DNA from: Pseudomonas sp. 7SR1
GTDB lineage: Bacteria; Pseudomonadota; Gammaproteobacteria; Pseudomonadales; Pseudomonadaceae
Length of the DNA stretch: 64,000 nt
Assembly: GCF_900156465.1 (NCBI RefSeq)
Contig: NZ_LT707064.1
Coordinates: 4,789,001-4,853,000, forward strand
Direction: 5' to 3'
Part shown: positions 42,256 to 51,307 of the stretch, one piece after another
Numbering within the stretch: position 1 is the first letter of the stretch
Layout of the letters: every line of letters begins with the position of its first letter
Translations under genes and position numbers: made by a program
Notes under the pieces: generated by a model
What the model saw: the letters and a program-made list of their open reading frames with translations, nothing else
The model's database searches: none
Told to the model about the DNA's origin: nothing

Positions 42256-43647
42256 CTACTGGCCCGCCACAATCGATTCCTGCTCCACCCTCTGGAAGAA
42301 CACCTGCGCACGATGATCCTGGGTATGGGCCACATTCAACCGCAACCAGTCGCACGCCTCCCCTTGGGGCAGGAACGTCGAACCCTGGGACAACTGGATC
42401 TGCAATTGCCGGGCGATCTGCTGCACCCGTTGTGCCGTCAGGTACCGAGGCCTGGCCCAGACGAACATCCCCCCCATCGGCTCGGCAAACACTTCCCAGT
42501 GGGCCGGGTCCAGGTGGCGCAGCGTACTTGCCATCTGCTTGTTCAGTCGCTGGCGCAAGCGCTGGATCAGCTTGCGATAGGCACCGTTGGCCAGCAATGT
42601 CGCTACCACGTTTTCCGCCAGCAGTGAGCAACCGATGCCGGTAATCATCTTGACTTCGGCCAGGCGCCGGATGATGTCGGGCTGGGCGACCACATAACCG
42701 ATGCGCAGCGAACTGGACAAGGTCTTGGAAAAACTCGCCAGGTAAATCACCCGGTCCAGTGCATCCAGGGAGGCCAGGCGGGACGTCGGGCCATTCTGGA
42801 AATCGGCGTAGATGTCGTCTTCGATGAGGCGAAAGTCATGGGCCGTCGCCAGTTGCAACAGACGATAGGCCACGCTCGGCGCCAGGCTGGTGCCGGTGGG
42901 GTTCTGGTACATGCTGTTGATGAAGAAATATGAGGGTTTGTGATCGCCGAGAAGCTGTTCCAGGCGGGCGATGTCCGGGCCTTGGGCGGTTCTCGGCACC
43001 GCCACGGTCCTGACCCCCTGCAACTTCAGCAGATTGAACAGGTTGTAGTAGCCGGGACTTTCCACCAGTACCAGGTCGCCGGGCTTGAGCAGGGTTCGCA
43101 CCAACAGGTCGAGGCCCTGGCTGGCGCCTTGGGTGGTGATGATCTGTGCCGGGTCGACGTGAATGTCGATCAGGCCCAGGCGTTTTTGCAGTTGCAGGCG
43201 CAGATGAGGCGAGCCCAACGGGCTGCTGTAGTTGAACAATGCGTGGTTGTCGCTGCGCACCACCTGGCGGATCGCCTGGCCCAGGTCGGTATCGTCGCGC
43301 CAGGCGTCGGGCAGCCAGCCGCAACCGAGCTTGAGCTGCGTCGACGCGTTGTCGAACAGCGACCACCGCCCATCCCCCGGATCTGTGTCCGGCTCGGCGG
43401 CGCGGGCCGCCTGTTGCGCCACGAAGAATCCCGAGCCGTGGCGGGACTCCAGCACCCCACTGGCGACCATCTGGTCGTAGGCCTTGATCACGCAAGACAG
43501 GCTCACGCCGTTTTCCCGGGCCAGGGAACGAATGGAGGGCATCCGCGCGCCAGGACGGATGTGCTGGGCGTGTATCCACTCCCCGAGGTGTGTCACCAGT
43601 TGCCGGATCACTGGGGTCCCGGCGTTGCGATCGATGTTCAAGTCCAT
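42256..43647 (-). CDS. MocR-type GntR/aminotransferase-fusion regulator
   Basis: A 463-residue regulator: GntR winged helix (MPSIRSLARENGVSLSCVIKAY, ~30-70) followed by a fold-type I aminotransferase domain with the PLP Lys in LASFSKTLSSSLRIGY. MocR proteins use PLP to sense amine or vitamin metabolites and usually control a divergent gene. Here that is an MFS transporter 145 bases away, so it may regulate efflux or uptake of an amino compound. The ligand is unknown. Confidence 0.92.
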   Translation of the reverse strand: MDLNIDRNAGTPVIRQLVTHLGEWIHAQHIRPGARMPSIRSLARENGVSLSCVIKAYDQMVASGVLESRHGSGFFVAQQAARAAEPDTDPGDGRWSLFDNASTQLKLGCGWLPDAWRDDTDLGQAIRQVVRSDNHALFNYSSPLGSPHLRLQLQKRLGLIDIHVDPAQIITTQGASQGLDLLVRTLLKPGDLVLVESPGYYNLFNLLKLQGVRTVAVPRTAQGPDIARLEQLLGDHKPSYFFINSMYQNPTGTSLAPSVAYRLLQLATAHDFRLIEDDIYADFQNGPTSRLASLDALDRVIYLASFSKTLSSSLRIGYVVAQPDIIRRLAEVKMITGIGCSLLAENVVATLLANGAYRKLIQRLRQRLNKQMASTLRHLDPAHWEVFAEPMGGMFVWARPRYLTAQRVQQIARQLQIQLSQGSTFLPQGEACDWLRLNVAHTQDHRAQVFFQRVEQESIVAGQ

Positions 43648-43792
43648 GGCGCGTGCCCTTGGCGTTCTCTTGGCTCAAGTGTTTCCATAATTCGAGGGAA
43701 CAGTTAAACACAAAAGGCACCGTTGTGTTCCTTGTCCGTCTGCGGCCCGGACTTGATAGTCCCTCACACGTGCAGACCATCAGGACATACGC

Positions 43793-44959
43793 TTGAACAC
43801 ACCGGATCGACACTCATGGGGACTGGCCTTCGGCCTTTGCCTGATCACCCTGGCGGTCAACCTCCAGGCGCCGCTGTACACCACCTATGCGCAAGCCTCC
43901 GGCCACGGTGCCGGGGCCACGGCGGTGGCATTCTCCTGTTATGTGCTGGGGGTGCTGCCGGTCCTGCTCGCCCTTGGCGGCTTGCCCGACCGGGTCGGGC
44001 GCAAGCCGCTGATCCTGGTCGCCCTGGGCCTGTCGATGGTGGCCACCGTGATGACCTCGCTCTGGCCGAACCTGATCGCCCTGGGACTGGCGCGCCTGAT
44101 GATGGGACTGGGTACCGGATTGGCCTCGGCGACTTCCACCGCCTATATGAGCGAACTGCTGGCGAACGGCGACCCGCGCGCCTGCGCCAATCGGGTCACG
44201 GCCAGTACGTCCCTTGGGTTCGGCCTGGGTGCCGCCCTGACCAGCCTGTTCCTGTTGGTATATCCCAGCGTGGTCCCCGGCAGTTTCTGGTTGCAGCTGG
44301 CCATGGCCACCGTGGCGATCGTGGTGGTATGGCGACTGCCGGACCCTGCCGCAAGGAACCGCCATGCGCCAATGCTACGCCTGCCCCTGTTCCCGGCCGG
44401 CAGCCTGCCCTACAGCTTCTCCATGCTGCTGGCCTGGGCCACCTCGGGCCTGGTCATCGCCATCCTGCCGTCGGTGCTGGCAACCCATGATCTGCAGCGC
44501 TGGTCGGGCCTGTCGACATTCACCGTGATCAGTTGCGGCCTGCTTTTCCAGCCCTGGGTACGCCGCCTGCAACCGGCCAGGGCCACGAGCCTGGGCCTGT
44601 TGATCCTGCCTGGGAGCTACGCGTTGCTGGCCTGGGGCGCGAGCGTCGGCTCCCTGCTCGCCGTGTTGGTGGGAGCATTGGGTGCCAGCAGTGCTTGTTA
44701 CGGTTTCCTGTACCTGGGCGGGTTATCAGCCGTCACCGCCATGGCCGGCATGGAAAAGGCGCGTGTCAGCGCGGGGTTCTTCCTGTTCGCCTATGTTGGC
44801 TTCAGCATCCCGGTCGTGGTGACCGGGCTGTTGGCGGATGGCTTCGGCGCCAATGTGGCGTTGATACTGTTTGGCATAGCGTTGAGCGTCGGAGCGTGCG
44901 TCACCGGGCTGGTCGTCGTTCGGACGCAGGCCAGCGTGGCCAGTTTCTCCCATGGATAA
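43793..44959 (+). CDS. MFS transporter
   Basis: A 388-residue twelve-helix MFS protein with the loop motif GGLPDRVGRKP. The start is TTG at 43793, behind CAGGA. It is divergent from the MocR gene that likely controls it. Followed by a GGGGATTGATCCCC-type hairpin (44969-45003). Confidence 0.88.
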   Translation: MNTPDRHSWGLAFGLCLITLAVNLQAPLYTTYAQASGHGAGATAVAFSCYVLGVLPVLLALGGLPDRVGRKPLILVALGLSMVATVMTSLWPNLIALGLARLMMGLGTGLASATSTAYMSELLANGDPRACANRVTASTSLGFGLGAALTSLFLLVYPSVVPGSFWLQLAMATVAIVVVWRLPDPAARNRHAPMLRLPLFPAGSLPYSFSMLLAWATSGLVIAILPSVLATHDLQRWSGLSTFTVISCGLLFQPWVRRLQPARATSLGLLILPGSYALLAWGASVGSLLAVLVGALGASSACYGFLYLGGLSAVTAMAGMEKARVSAGFFLFAYVGFSIPVVVTGLLADGFGANVALILFGIALSVGACVTGLVVVRTQASVASFSHG

Positions 44960-44968
44960 CGCAGAAAC

Positions 44969-45003
44969 CCTGTGTCCAGGGGATTGATCCCCGCGCCACA
45001 CAG
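44969..45003. repeat. Hairpin repeat after the MFS gene
   Basis: CTGTGTCCAGGGGATTGATC continues into CCCGCGCCACACAG, a degenerate member of the GTGGCGAGGGG family, ten bases after the stop. Confidence 0.6.
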
Positions 45004-45050
45004 TGGGGTCGGCTTGACGGCTGATAGTCCCAACGACCGTCTCGGTAAAG

Positions 45051-45060
45051 TCGTATACCA
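45051..45060. promoter_or_regulatory. GntR/FCD operator candidate before the GntR gene
   Basis: TCGTATACCA fits TnGTATACnA, the half-palindromic site of FCD-type GntR regulators, 31 bases before the GntR start, and would give autoregulation. Confidence 0.55.
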
Positions 45061-45090
45061 TATCCCCATCTCAGCCATCCGACCGCCGCC

Positions 45091-45762
45091 GTGACTTTAT
45101 CCAAGTTCAACCTGCCCGACCTGGGCAATACCCCCTCCACTTCGGAAATCATCACCCGCCACCTGCGCGACGCCATCGTGGCCGGGCATTTCGCCGAGGA
45201 CGAACCGATCCGCCAGGACGACATCGCCCGGCAGTTCAACGTCAGCAAGATTCCCGTGCGCGAAGCCCTCAAGCGACTGGAGGCCGAAGGGCTGGTGATG
45301 TTCCAGCGTAATCGCGGGGCAATGGTGACGCGCATTTCCGAGGCAGAACTGGCACAGATGTTCGAGGTGCGGATGCTGCTCGAAGACAAGGTGCTGCGCC
45401 TGGCGATTCCCAACATGACCGAAGAGACCTTCGCTCGGGCCGAGGGCATCTGTCGCGAATTCATCGGCGAAGACGACGTGGGGCGTTGGGCCGAACTCAA
45501 CTGGCAATTGCATGCCTGCCTGTACGAGCCGGCGCAGCGGCCGTTCATGGTCAGCCTGATCCGCTCGGTGCACGACAAGCTGGAGCGCTACCTGCGCATG
45601 CAGATGAGCCTGTCGGCCGGCAAGGAACGCGCCGACCACGAACACCGGGAGATCGTCGACGCCTGCCGGGCCGGGGATGTAGAGCGGGCCGTGAAACTGC
45701 TGGACGAACACATCGCCGGTGTCTGCAAGACCCTTTTCGAGTTCCTGCCGTCCAGTCATTGA
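45091..45762 (+). CDS. GntR family (FCD) transcriptional regulator
   Basis: A 223-residue regulator: winged helix ([32 protein letters not shown]) and an all-helical FCD ligand domain with metal-binding His/Asp positions (e.g. [14 protein letters not shown]). GTG start at 45091. It precedes the hydroxyproline operon by 112 bases, and two matching operator sequences in this window (45051 and 50421) suggest it controls both the epimerase/dehydrogenase and the transporter operons. Confidence 0.9.
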   Translation: MTLSKFNLPDLGNTPSTSEIITRHLRDAIVAGHFAEDEPIRQDDIARQFNVSKIPVREALKRLEAEGLVMFQRNRGAMVTRISEAELAQMFEVRMLLEDKVLRLAIPNMTEETFARAEGICREFIGEDDVGRWAELNWQLHACLYEPAQRPFMVSLIRSVHDKLERYLRMQMSLSAGKERADHEHREIVDACRAGDVERAVKLLDEHIAGVCKTLFEFLPSSH

Positions 45763-45874
45763 GGGACCGGCGCTGTGCCAATTTCGTCATCGGCGGCGGA
45801 TAAAAGCATCAAGCCGCCGGCCCCCGGCACGGGCGACGCTTGCGTTCACTCATCTGAATGGACGTGGCCCACCC

Positions 45875-46807
45875 ATGAAGCGCATCACCGTGATCGACTC
45901 CCATACCGGCGGCGAACCGACCCGACTGGTCATCGACGGGTTTCCCGACCTGGGCCAGGGCAGCATGGCCGAACGCAAGCAGCGCCTGGCGAGCCTGCAC
46001 GACGCCTGGCGCACGGCCTGCGTGCTGGAGCCGCGCGGCAGCGACGTGCTGGTGGGCGCGCTGCTCTGTGAGCCGCAGGACCCCAGCGCCTGTGCCGGAG
46101 TGATCTTCTTCAACAACAGCGGCTACCTGGGCATGTGCGGCCACGGCACCATCGGCCTGGTGGCGTCGCTGGCCCACCTGGGACGGATCAGGCCCGGCGT
46201 GCACGCCATCGAAACCCCGGTGGGCACCGTGCAGGCGACCTTGCACGAGGACCGCTCGGTCAGCGTGCGCAACGTGCCCGCCTATCGCTACCGCAAGGCG
46301 CTGACCCTGGAGGTTCCCGGAATCGGCCCGGTGACGGGTGACGTGGCCTGGGGGGGCAACTGGTTTTTCCTGATCGCCGACCACGGCCAACAGGTGGCGG
46401 GCGATAACCTCGACGGGCTGACCGCCTACACCTATGCCGTGCAGCAAGCCTTGGAACAGCAAGGCTTTCGTGGCGAAGACGGCGGCCTGATCGATCATGT
46501 CGAGCTGTTTGCCGATGACCCTGACGCTGACAGCCGCAACTTCGTGCTCTGCCCCGGCAAGGCCTATGACCGCTCCCCTTGCGGCACCGGTACCAGCGCC
46601 AAGCTGGCGTGCCTGGCCGCGGACGGAAAGCTGCAAGCGGGCCAGACCTGGCGCCAGGCGAGCGTCATCGGCAGCCAGTTCGAAGGTTGCTACGAAACGG
46701 CGGGCGAACGCATCGTACCGACCATTCGCGGCCGGGCATTCATCAGCGCCGAAGCCTCGCTGATCATCGAGCCGGACGACCCGTTCGCCTGGGGCATCCG
46801 TCCGTGA
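45875..46807 (+). CDS. lhpA: 4-hydroxyproline 2-epimerase
   Basis: A 310-residue proline racemase-superfamily enzyme that converts trans-4-hydroxy-L-proline to cis-4-hydroxy-D-proline. Both catalytic cysteines are present: Cys88 in MCGHGT and Cys236 in SPCGTGTSA, matching the Cys/Cys type. ATG 45875; the longer frame upstream lacks similarity. GTGA overlap with the next gene couples it to the dehydrogenase that takes the product. Confidence 0.94.
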   Translation: MKRITVIDSHTGGEPTRLVIDGFPDLGQGSMAERKQRLASLHDAWRTACVLEPRGSDVLVGALLCEPQDPSACAGVIFFNNSGYLGMCGHGTIGLVASLAHLGRIRPGVHAIETPVGTVQATLHEDRSVSVRNVPAYRYRKALTLEVPGIGPVTGDVAWGGNWFFLIADHGQQVAGDNLDGLTAYTYAVQQALEQQGFRGEDGGLIDHVELFADDPDADSRNFVLCPGKAYDRSPCGTGTSAKLACLAADGKLQAGQTWRQASVIGSQFEGCYETAGERIVPTIRGRAFISAEASLIIEPDDPFAWGIRP

Positions 46808-47919
46808 GCGAGGGCGCCGTTGCCGACGTGATTGTCATCGGTGCCGGCATCATCGGCGCCGCCTGTGCCCGGGCGCTGGCCCAACGAGGCGTGCGGGCCC
46901 TGGTGCTGGACGCCGGTTGGCACGGCGCCACTGCCGCCGGCATGGGCCATTTGCTGGTGCTGGACGACAACCCGGCGGAACTGGCCCTGAGCCAATATTC
47001 GCTCGGCCGCTGGCGCGAGCTGGCCGATGCCCTGCCCCCAGGCTGCGCCTGGCGCAACAACGGCACCCTGTGGCTGGCGGCCAATCCCGAGGAAATGGCG
47101 GTGGCCCACAGCAAATACCTGAACCTGCTGGCCCATGGCGAAGCCTGCGAGTTGATCGGCCAGGCCAGCCTGCAGCAGCGCGAACCTGGGCTGCGCAAAG
47201 GCCTCGAGGGTGGCTTGCTGATCAACGGCGACGCCATCCTCTACGCTCCGGCGGCCGCCCGCTGGATGCTGGACAATCCGCTCATCGATCAGCAGCGCGC
47301 TCAGGTCGTCGAAGTGGATGGCCAGCGGGTACGCCTGGACGACGGTCGCTGGCTGCGCGCCGACGCGGTGATTCTCGCCAACGGCATCCAGGCCACCGAC
47401 CTCTGCCCGGAACTGCCGATCGAGCCGAAGAAAGGTCACCTGCTGATCACCGATCGTTACCCCGCCACCGTTACCCACACCTTGGTTGAACTGGGTTACG
47501 TCACCAGCGCCCACAACGCCAGCGGCCCTTCCGTGGCGTGCAATATCCAGCCCCGACCGACCGGCCAGTTGTTCATCGGTGCGTCGCGGCAGTTCGGTAC
47601 CGTCGACCCGCAGGTAGAAGGCTGGATGCTGGCCAGGATGCTCAAGCGCGCCGTCGACTACCTGCCGGGGCTGGCGCAACTCAACGGCATCCGCGCCTGG
47701 ACCGGTTTTCGCGCCGCCAGCCCGGACGGCCTGCCACTGGTGGGGCAACACCCACAGCGCAAGGGCTTGTGGCTGGCGGTGGGCCATGAAGGGCTGGGGG
47801 TCACCACCGCACCGGCCACGGCCGACCTGCTGGTGGCTCAACTGTTCAACGAAACGTCACCGCTGGCGGCACGCCCCTACCTGCCGCAGCGTTTCCTGGG
47901 AGAACCGGCCCATGCCTGA
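46804..47919 (+). CDS. lhpB: D-hydroxyproline dehydrogenase, FAD subunit (beta)
   Basis: A 371-residue DadA/GlpO-type flavoprotein beginning [20 protein letters not shown] (GTG start, 4-base overlap with the epimerase). It oxidises cis-4-hydroxy-D-proline to 1-pyrroline-4-hydroxy-2-carboxylate; substrate residues include the ARG/Tyr region before the C-terminus. It is first of three subunits of a heteromeric membrane-linked enzyme with the following two genes. Confidence 0.92.
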   Translation: MSEGAVADVIVIGAGIIGAACARALAQRGVRALVLDAGWHGATAAGMGHLLVLDDNPAELALSQYSLGRWRELADALPPGCAWRNNGTLWLAANPEEMAVAHSKYLNLLAHGEACELIGQASLQQREPGLRKGLEGGLLINGDAILYAPAAARWMLDNPLIDQQRAQVVEVDGQRVRLDDGRWLRADAVILANGIQATDLCPELPIEPKKGHLLITDRYPATVTHTLVELGYVTSAHNASGPSVACNIQPRPTGQLFIGASRQFGTVDPQVEGWMLARMLKRAVDYLPGLAQLNGIRAWTGFRAASPDGLPLVGQHPQRKGLWLAVGHEGLGVTTAPATADLLVAQLFNETSPLAARPYLPQRFLGEPAHA

Positions 47920-48148
47920 ATTATTCCTCGATGACCGGCCGCTGTCGGTCGCCACTGGGACCAGCGTCGCGGCCGCCCTCGCCCTGGGCGCGGACGGCTG
48001 CAGCCGGACCTCGGTCAGCGGACAACGCCGCGCGCCGTTGTGCGGCATGGGCATCTGCCAGGAATGCCGGGTGCTGATCGACGGCCAGCGGCGCCTGGCC
48101 TGCCAGACGCTGTGCCGCGATGGCATGCAGGTGCGAACCCGACCATGA
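47912..48148 (+). CDS. D-hydroxyproline dehydrogenase, [2Fe-2S] subunit
   Basis: A 78-residue ferredoxin-like subunit with Cys44, Cys49, Cys52 and Cys64 (LCGMGICQEC...AC), the plant-type [2Fe-2S] spacing. It overlaps both neighbours (8 and 4 bases). It is the small electron-transfer subunit of the heterotrimeric D-hydroxyproline dehydrogenase. Confidence 0.93.
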   Translation: MPELFLDDRPLSVATGTSVAAALALGADGCSRTSVSGQRRAPLCGMGICQECRVLIDGQRRLACQTLCRDGMQVRTRP

Positions 48149-49401
48149 ACCAAACCACCGACCTGCTGATCATCGGCGCCGGCCCCGCCGGCATGGCCGC
48201 AGCCCTGGCCGCCGCCGGCAGCGGCGCACGGATCGTGCTGCTGGACGACAACCCGTCACCGGGCGGACAGATCTGGCGCGACGGGCCCCAGGCCAACCTG
48301 CCGCCCGCGGCGCGACGCCTGCGCGCCCGACTGCAGGCCTGCGCCAACGTGCACTGCCATGCCGGCACCCGGGTGATCGCGGAGGTTGGCGACAAGACCT
48401 TGCTGCTTGAAGATGCCGAACGTGGCTGGCAGATCACCTATGAGCGCCTGGTCCTCTGCACCGGTGCACGCGAACTGCTGCTGCCCTTCCCCGGCTGGAC
48501 GCTGCCCGGGGTGACCGGTGCCGGCGGCTTGCAGGCATTGATCAAGGCTGGCTTGCCGGTACGCGGCGAACGGCTGGTGATCGCCGGCAGCGGGCCGCTG
48601 CTGCTGGCCAGCGCCGCCACAGCCAGGCACCAGGGCGCGCAGCTCGTACGGATTGCCGAGCAAGCCAAGCGCAGCGCCGTGGCCGGTTTTGCCGCACGAC
48701 TGCCGCGCTGGCCGGGCAAGTGCCTGCAAGCTGTCGCTCTGTTCGATCGGCACTACCGCACCGACAGCCATGTGCTGCAAGCCTATGGTCATGATCGGCT
48801 CGAAGGCGTGCGTCTGCTGCAACAGGGCAAGACGACAGAGCTGGCCTGTGATCGCCTGGCCTGTGGTTTCGGACTCATCCCCAACACCCAGCTCGGCCAG
48901 GCCCTGGGCTGCGAGCTGGCTGGCAATGCCCTCGCGGTGGACGCCTGGCAAGCCACCAGCCGCCCCGAACACTACGCCGCCGGCGAATGCACCGGTTTCG
49001 GCGGCAGCGAGCTGGCGCTTGTGGAAGGCAGCATCGCCGGGCATGCGGCGGTGGGCGATACCGCCTCGGCCCAGGCGCTGTGGACCCGTCGCCGCTACTG
49101 GCAAGGTTTTGCCACGACCCTGAACAAGGCGTTCGCCCTGGATGACAGGCTCAAGTCATTGGCCCAAGCAGACACCCTGGTCTGCCGCTGCGAGGATGTG
49201 CCCTTTGGCGAGCTGACGGGCCATCGGAACTGGCGCGAGGCGAAACTCGCCAGTCGCTGCGGGATGGGCGCCTGCCAGGGCCAGGTCTGCGGTGCCGCCC
49301 TGGAACACCTGCTTGGCTGGACCCCGCCGGTGCCGCGTCCGCCTTTCAGCCCGGCGCGAATCGAAACACTGCTGGACCTGGGGGCCTCTGCAAGCGACTG
49401 A
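48145..49401 (+). CDS. D-hydroxyproline dehydrogenase, NAD(P)/FAD-binding subunit (alpha)
   Basis: A 418-residue flavoprotein starting LLIIGAGPAGMAAA, with a C-terminal BFD-like [2Fe-2S] domain (CRCEDV ... SRCGMGACQGQVC). This fold is shared with opine and nopaline oxidase subunit A and D-hydroxyproline dehydrogenase alpha. ATGA overlap with the ferredoxin subunit confirms the complex. Confidence 0.92.
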   Translation: MNQTTDLLIIGAGPAGMAAALAAAGSGARIVLLDDNPSPGGQIWRDGPQANLPPAARRLRARLQACANVHCHAGTRVIAEVGDKTLLLEDAERGWQITYERLVLCTGARELLLPFPGWTLPGVTGAGGLQALIKAGLPVRGERLVIAGSGPLLLASAATARHQGAQLVRIAEQAKRSAVAGFAARLPRWPGKCLQAVALFDRHYRTDSHVLQAYGHDRLEGVRLLQQGKTTELACDRLACGFGLIPNTQLGQALGCELAGNALAVDAWQATSRPEHYAAGECTGFGGSELALVEGSIAGHAAVGDTASAQALWTRRRYWQGFATTLNKAFALDDRLKSLAQADTLVCRCEDVPFGELTGHRNWREAKLASRCGMGACQGQVCGAALEHLLGWTPPVPRPPFSPARIETLLDLGASASD

Positions 49402-49487
49402 GCCTGCCTGCGATTGCGGCGTGACAGCCACCCGATTTTCGAACGACACTGCGCTATCGCGAGCACCCTCGCGCCCACTCCAAGACG

Positions 49488-50246
49488 ATGCCGGCCATGT
49501 ACCCCTCGTTCACTTCTTTCCCGCCCTGCGACCTGGACACCCTGCTGCACAGCCTGCAACCCATCGCACCGTTGCTCGATACCCTTTCGGACGTGGTGTT
49601 CTTCATCAAGGACAGGCAGGCACGTTATGCCTTCGTCAACCAGACCCTGGCCAGACGCTGCGGCTTCAAGCACAGCGGCGATCTGCTGGGGCTCACCGCC
49701 GAACAAGTCTTCCCCGAACGATTCGGGCCGCTGTACACCGAACAGGATCGGCGGGTGCTGGCAAGCGGCCGAGAGCTGGCGGACCAACTCGAACTCCACC
49801 TGTACTACGGCAACCAACCGGTATGGTGCTTGACCCACAAGCTTGCCCTGCGCGATGCCGATGCACGGATCGTAGGCCTGGCGGGCATTTCCCGGGACCT
49901 GCAATTGCCCCAGTCCAGCCACCCGGCGTTCCAGAAACTGGCGGCGGTGGATGCCCATATCAAGCAGCACTTCGCCCGCGCCGTCAGCCTGGCGGAACTG
50001 ACCGCAATCGCCGGCTTGTCGGTGGCGCAACTGGAGCGTCACTGCAAACGCATCTTCCAGCTCACGCCCCGGCAGATGATTCACAAGGCGCGCCTGGAAG
50101 AAGCCTCGCGGCTGTTGCTGGACAAGGACCTGCCCATCACCGAAATCGCCCTGCGCTGTGGCTATACCGACCACAGCGCCTTCAGCCGTCAGTTCCGCGC
50201 CTTGACCAGCCTTTCGCCCAGCCAGTATCGGGAGAACCAGCGCTGA
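49488..50246 (+). CDS. AraC family regulator with PAS domain (LhpR-like)
   Basis: A 252-residue regulator: N-terminal PAS domain (DVVFFIKDRQARYAFVNQTL, ~30-130) and C-terminal AraC DNA-binding domain with two helix-turn-helix motifs (SLAELTAIAGLSVAQLERHC, ITEIALRCGYTDHSAFSRQF). An AraC-type activator LhpR controls hydroxyproline genes in P. aeruginosa, and the position fits. A second ATG at 49497 is possible. Coexistence with a GntR repressor gives the cluster two inputs. Confidence 0.85.
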   Translation: MPAMYPSFTSFPPCDLDTLLHSLQPIAPLLDTLSDVVFFIKDRQARYAFVNQTLARRCGFKHSGDLLGLTAEQVFPERFGPLYTEQDRRVLASGRELADQLELHLYYGNQPVWCLTHKLALRDADARIVGLAGISRDLQLPQSSHPAFQKLAAVDAHIKQHFARAVSLAELTAIAGLSVAQLERHCKRIFQLTPRQMIHKARLEEASRLLLDKDLPITEIALRCGYTDHSAFSRQFRALTSLSPSQYRENQR

Positions 50247-50416
50247 ATTGTTCCCTCTCGGGGCACGAGCGCGCCGCGCTGCTCCTATCTGTAACACCCT
50301 GGACCAGGTTCGCCCACGGCCTTGTAGGGCGCCTGTTTGAGCGAAAGCCCTCTAGATCAACCCTCTGACGCGTCGCCAGGCGACCCAACCTGAACAGGCA
50401 TGGGGATTGCTTATTT

Positions 50417-50448
50417 AATATCGTATACGAAATCCTCAATACGATATT
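50417..50448. promoter_or_regulatory. Operator region before the ABC transporter operon
   Basis: The perfect palindrome TCGTATACGA (50421-50430) fits TnGTATACnA. It is nested in a larger inverted repeat, AATATCGTA (50417-50425) and TACGATATT (50440-50448). It lies ~30-60 bases before the ATG at 50479. Confidence 0.65.
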
Positions 50449-50478
50449 TCAACGCACCCATTCGACAGCGAGGCATCT

Positions 50479-51297
50479 ATGAAGAACCCTGCATTGGCCG
50501 TAGCGTTAAGCGTTGTACTGACCCCTCTCCTTGTTTCCCCGGCCCAGGCCGACAAGCTCGACGACATCATCGGTTCGGGCAAGCTGCGTTGCGCCGTGAC
50601 CCTGGACTTCCCGCCCATGGGCTCGCGCGATGAAAGCAACAAACCGGTAGGCTTTGACGTGGACTATTGCCACGACCTGGCGAAAGTCCTGGGCGTGGAA
50701 GCCGAAGTGGTGGAGACGCCCTTTCCGGACCGCATCCCGGCGCTGATTTCCGGCCGCGCCGATGTCATCGTCGCATCCACCTCCGACACCCTTGAGCGGG
50801 CCAAGACCGTTGGCCTCACCGTGCCTTACTTCGCGTTCCAGATGGTGGTCCTGACCCGGGACAACACCGGCATCAACAGCTACGCCGACCTCAAGGGCAA
50901 GGCCCTGGGCAATACCAGCGGTACCTACGAGGCCATTGCCCTGGAAAAGGACCAGAAGAGTTGGGGCAGCGGCAGTTTCCGCGCCTACCAGTCGCAGAAC
51001 GACACGCTGCTGGCCGTTGCCCAGGGGCACATCGATGCCACCGTGGTGACCAACACCGTGGCGGCCGCCACCATCAAGTCGGGTAAATACAAGAACCTGA
51101 AGATCGCTGGCGACGCACCTTATGTCATCGACTACGTCTCCCTCGGTGCCAAGCGCAACGAGTATGGCCTGATCAACTACCTCAACCTGTTCATCAACCA
51201 GCAAGTGCGCACCGGGCGGTACAAGGAGCTGTTCACCAAATGGGTCGGCACTGACATCCCGCCCACCGACCTGACCGTTCCCCAGGTCTATTACTAA
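50479..51297 (+). CDS. ABC transporter periplasmic binding protein, polar amino acid type
   Basis: A 272-residue family 3 solute-binding protein with signal peptide (ending SPAQA); KLRCAVTLDFPPMGSRDES and GFDVDYCHDLAKVLG mark the fold. Surrounding genes suggest hydroxyproline or a derivative as ligand. It heads an operon interrupted by aconitase X before the two permeases and ATPase. Confidence 0.92.
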   Translation: MKNPALAVALSVVLTPLLVSPAQADKLDDIIGSGKLRCAVTLDFPPMGSRDESNKPVGFDVDYCHDLAKVLGVEAEVVETPFPDRIPALISGRADVIVASTSDTLERAKTVGLTVPYFAFQMVVLTRDNTGINSYADLKGKALGNTSGTYEAIALEKDQKSWGSGSFRAYQSQNDTLLAVAQGHIDATVVTNTVAAATIKSGKYKNLKIAGDAPYVIDYVSLGAKRNEYGLINYLNLFINQQVRTGRYKELFTKWVGTDIPPTDLTVPQVYY

Positions 51298-51307
51298 GGA
51301 GCGGCGC

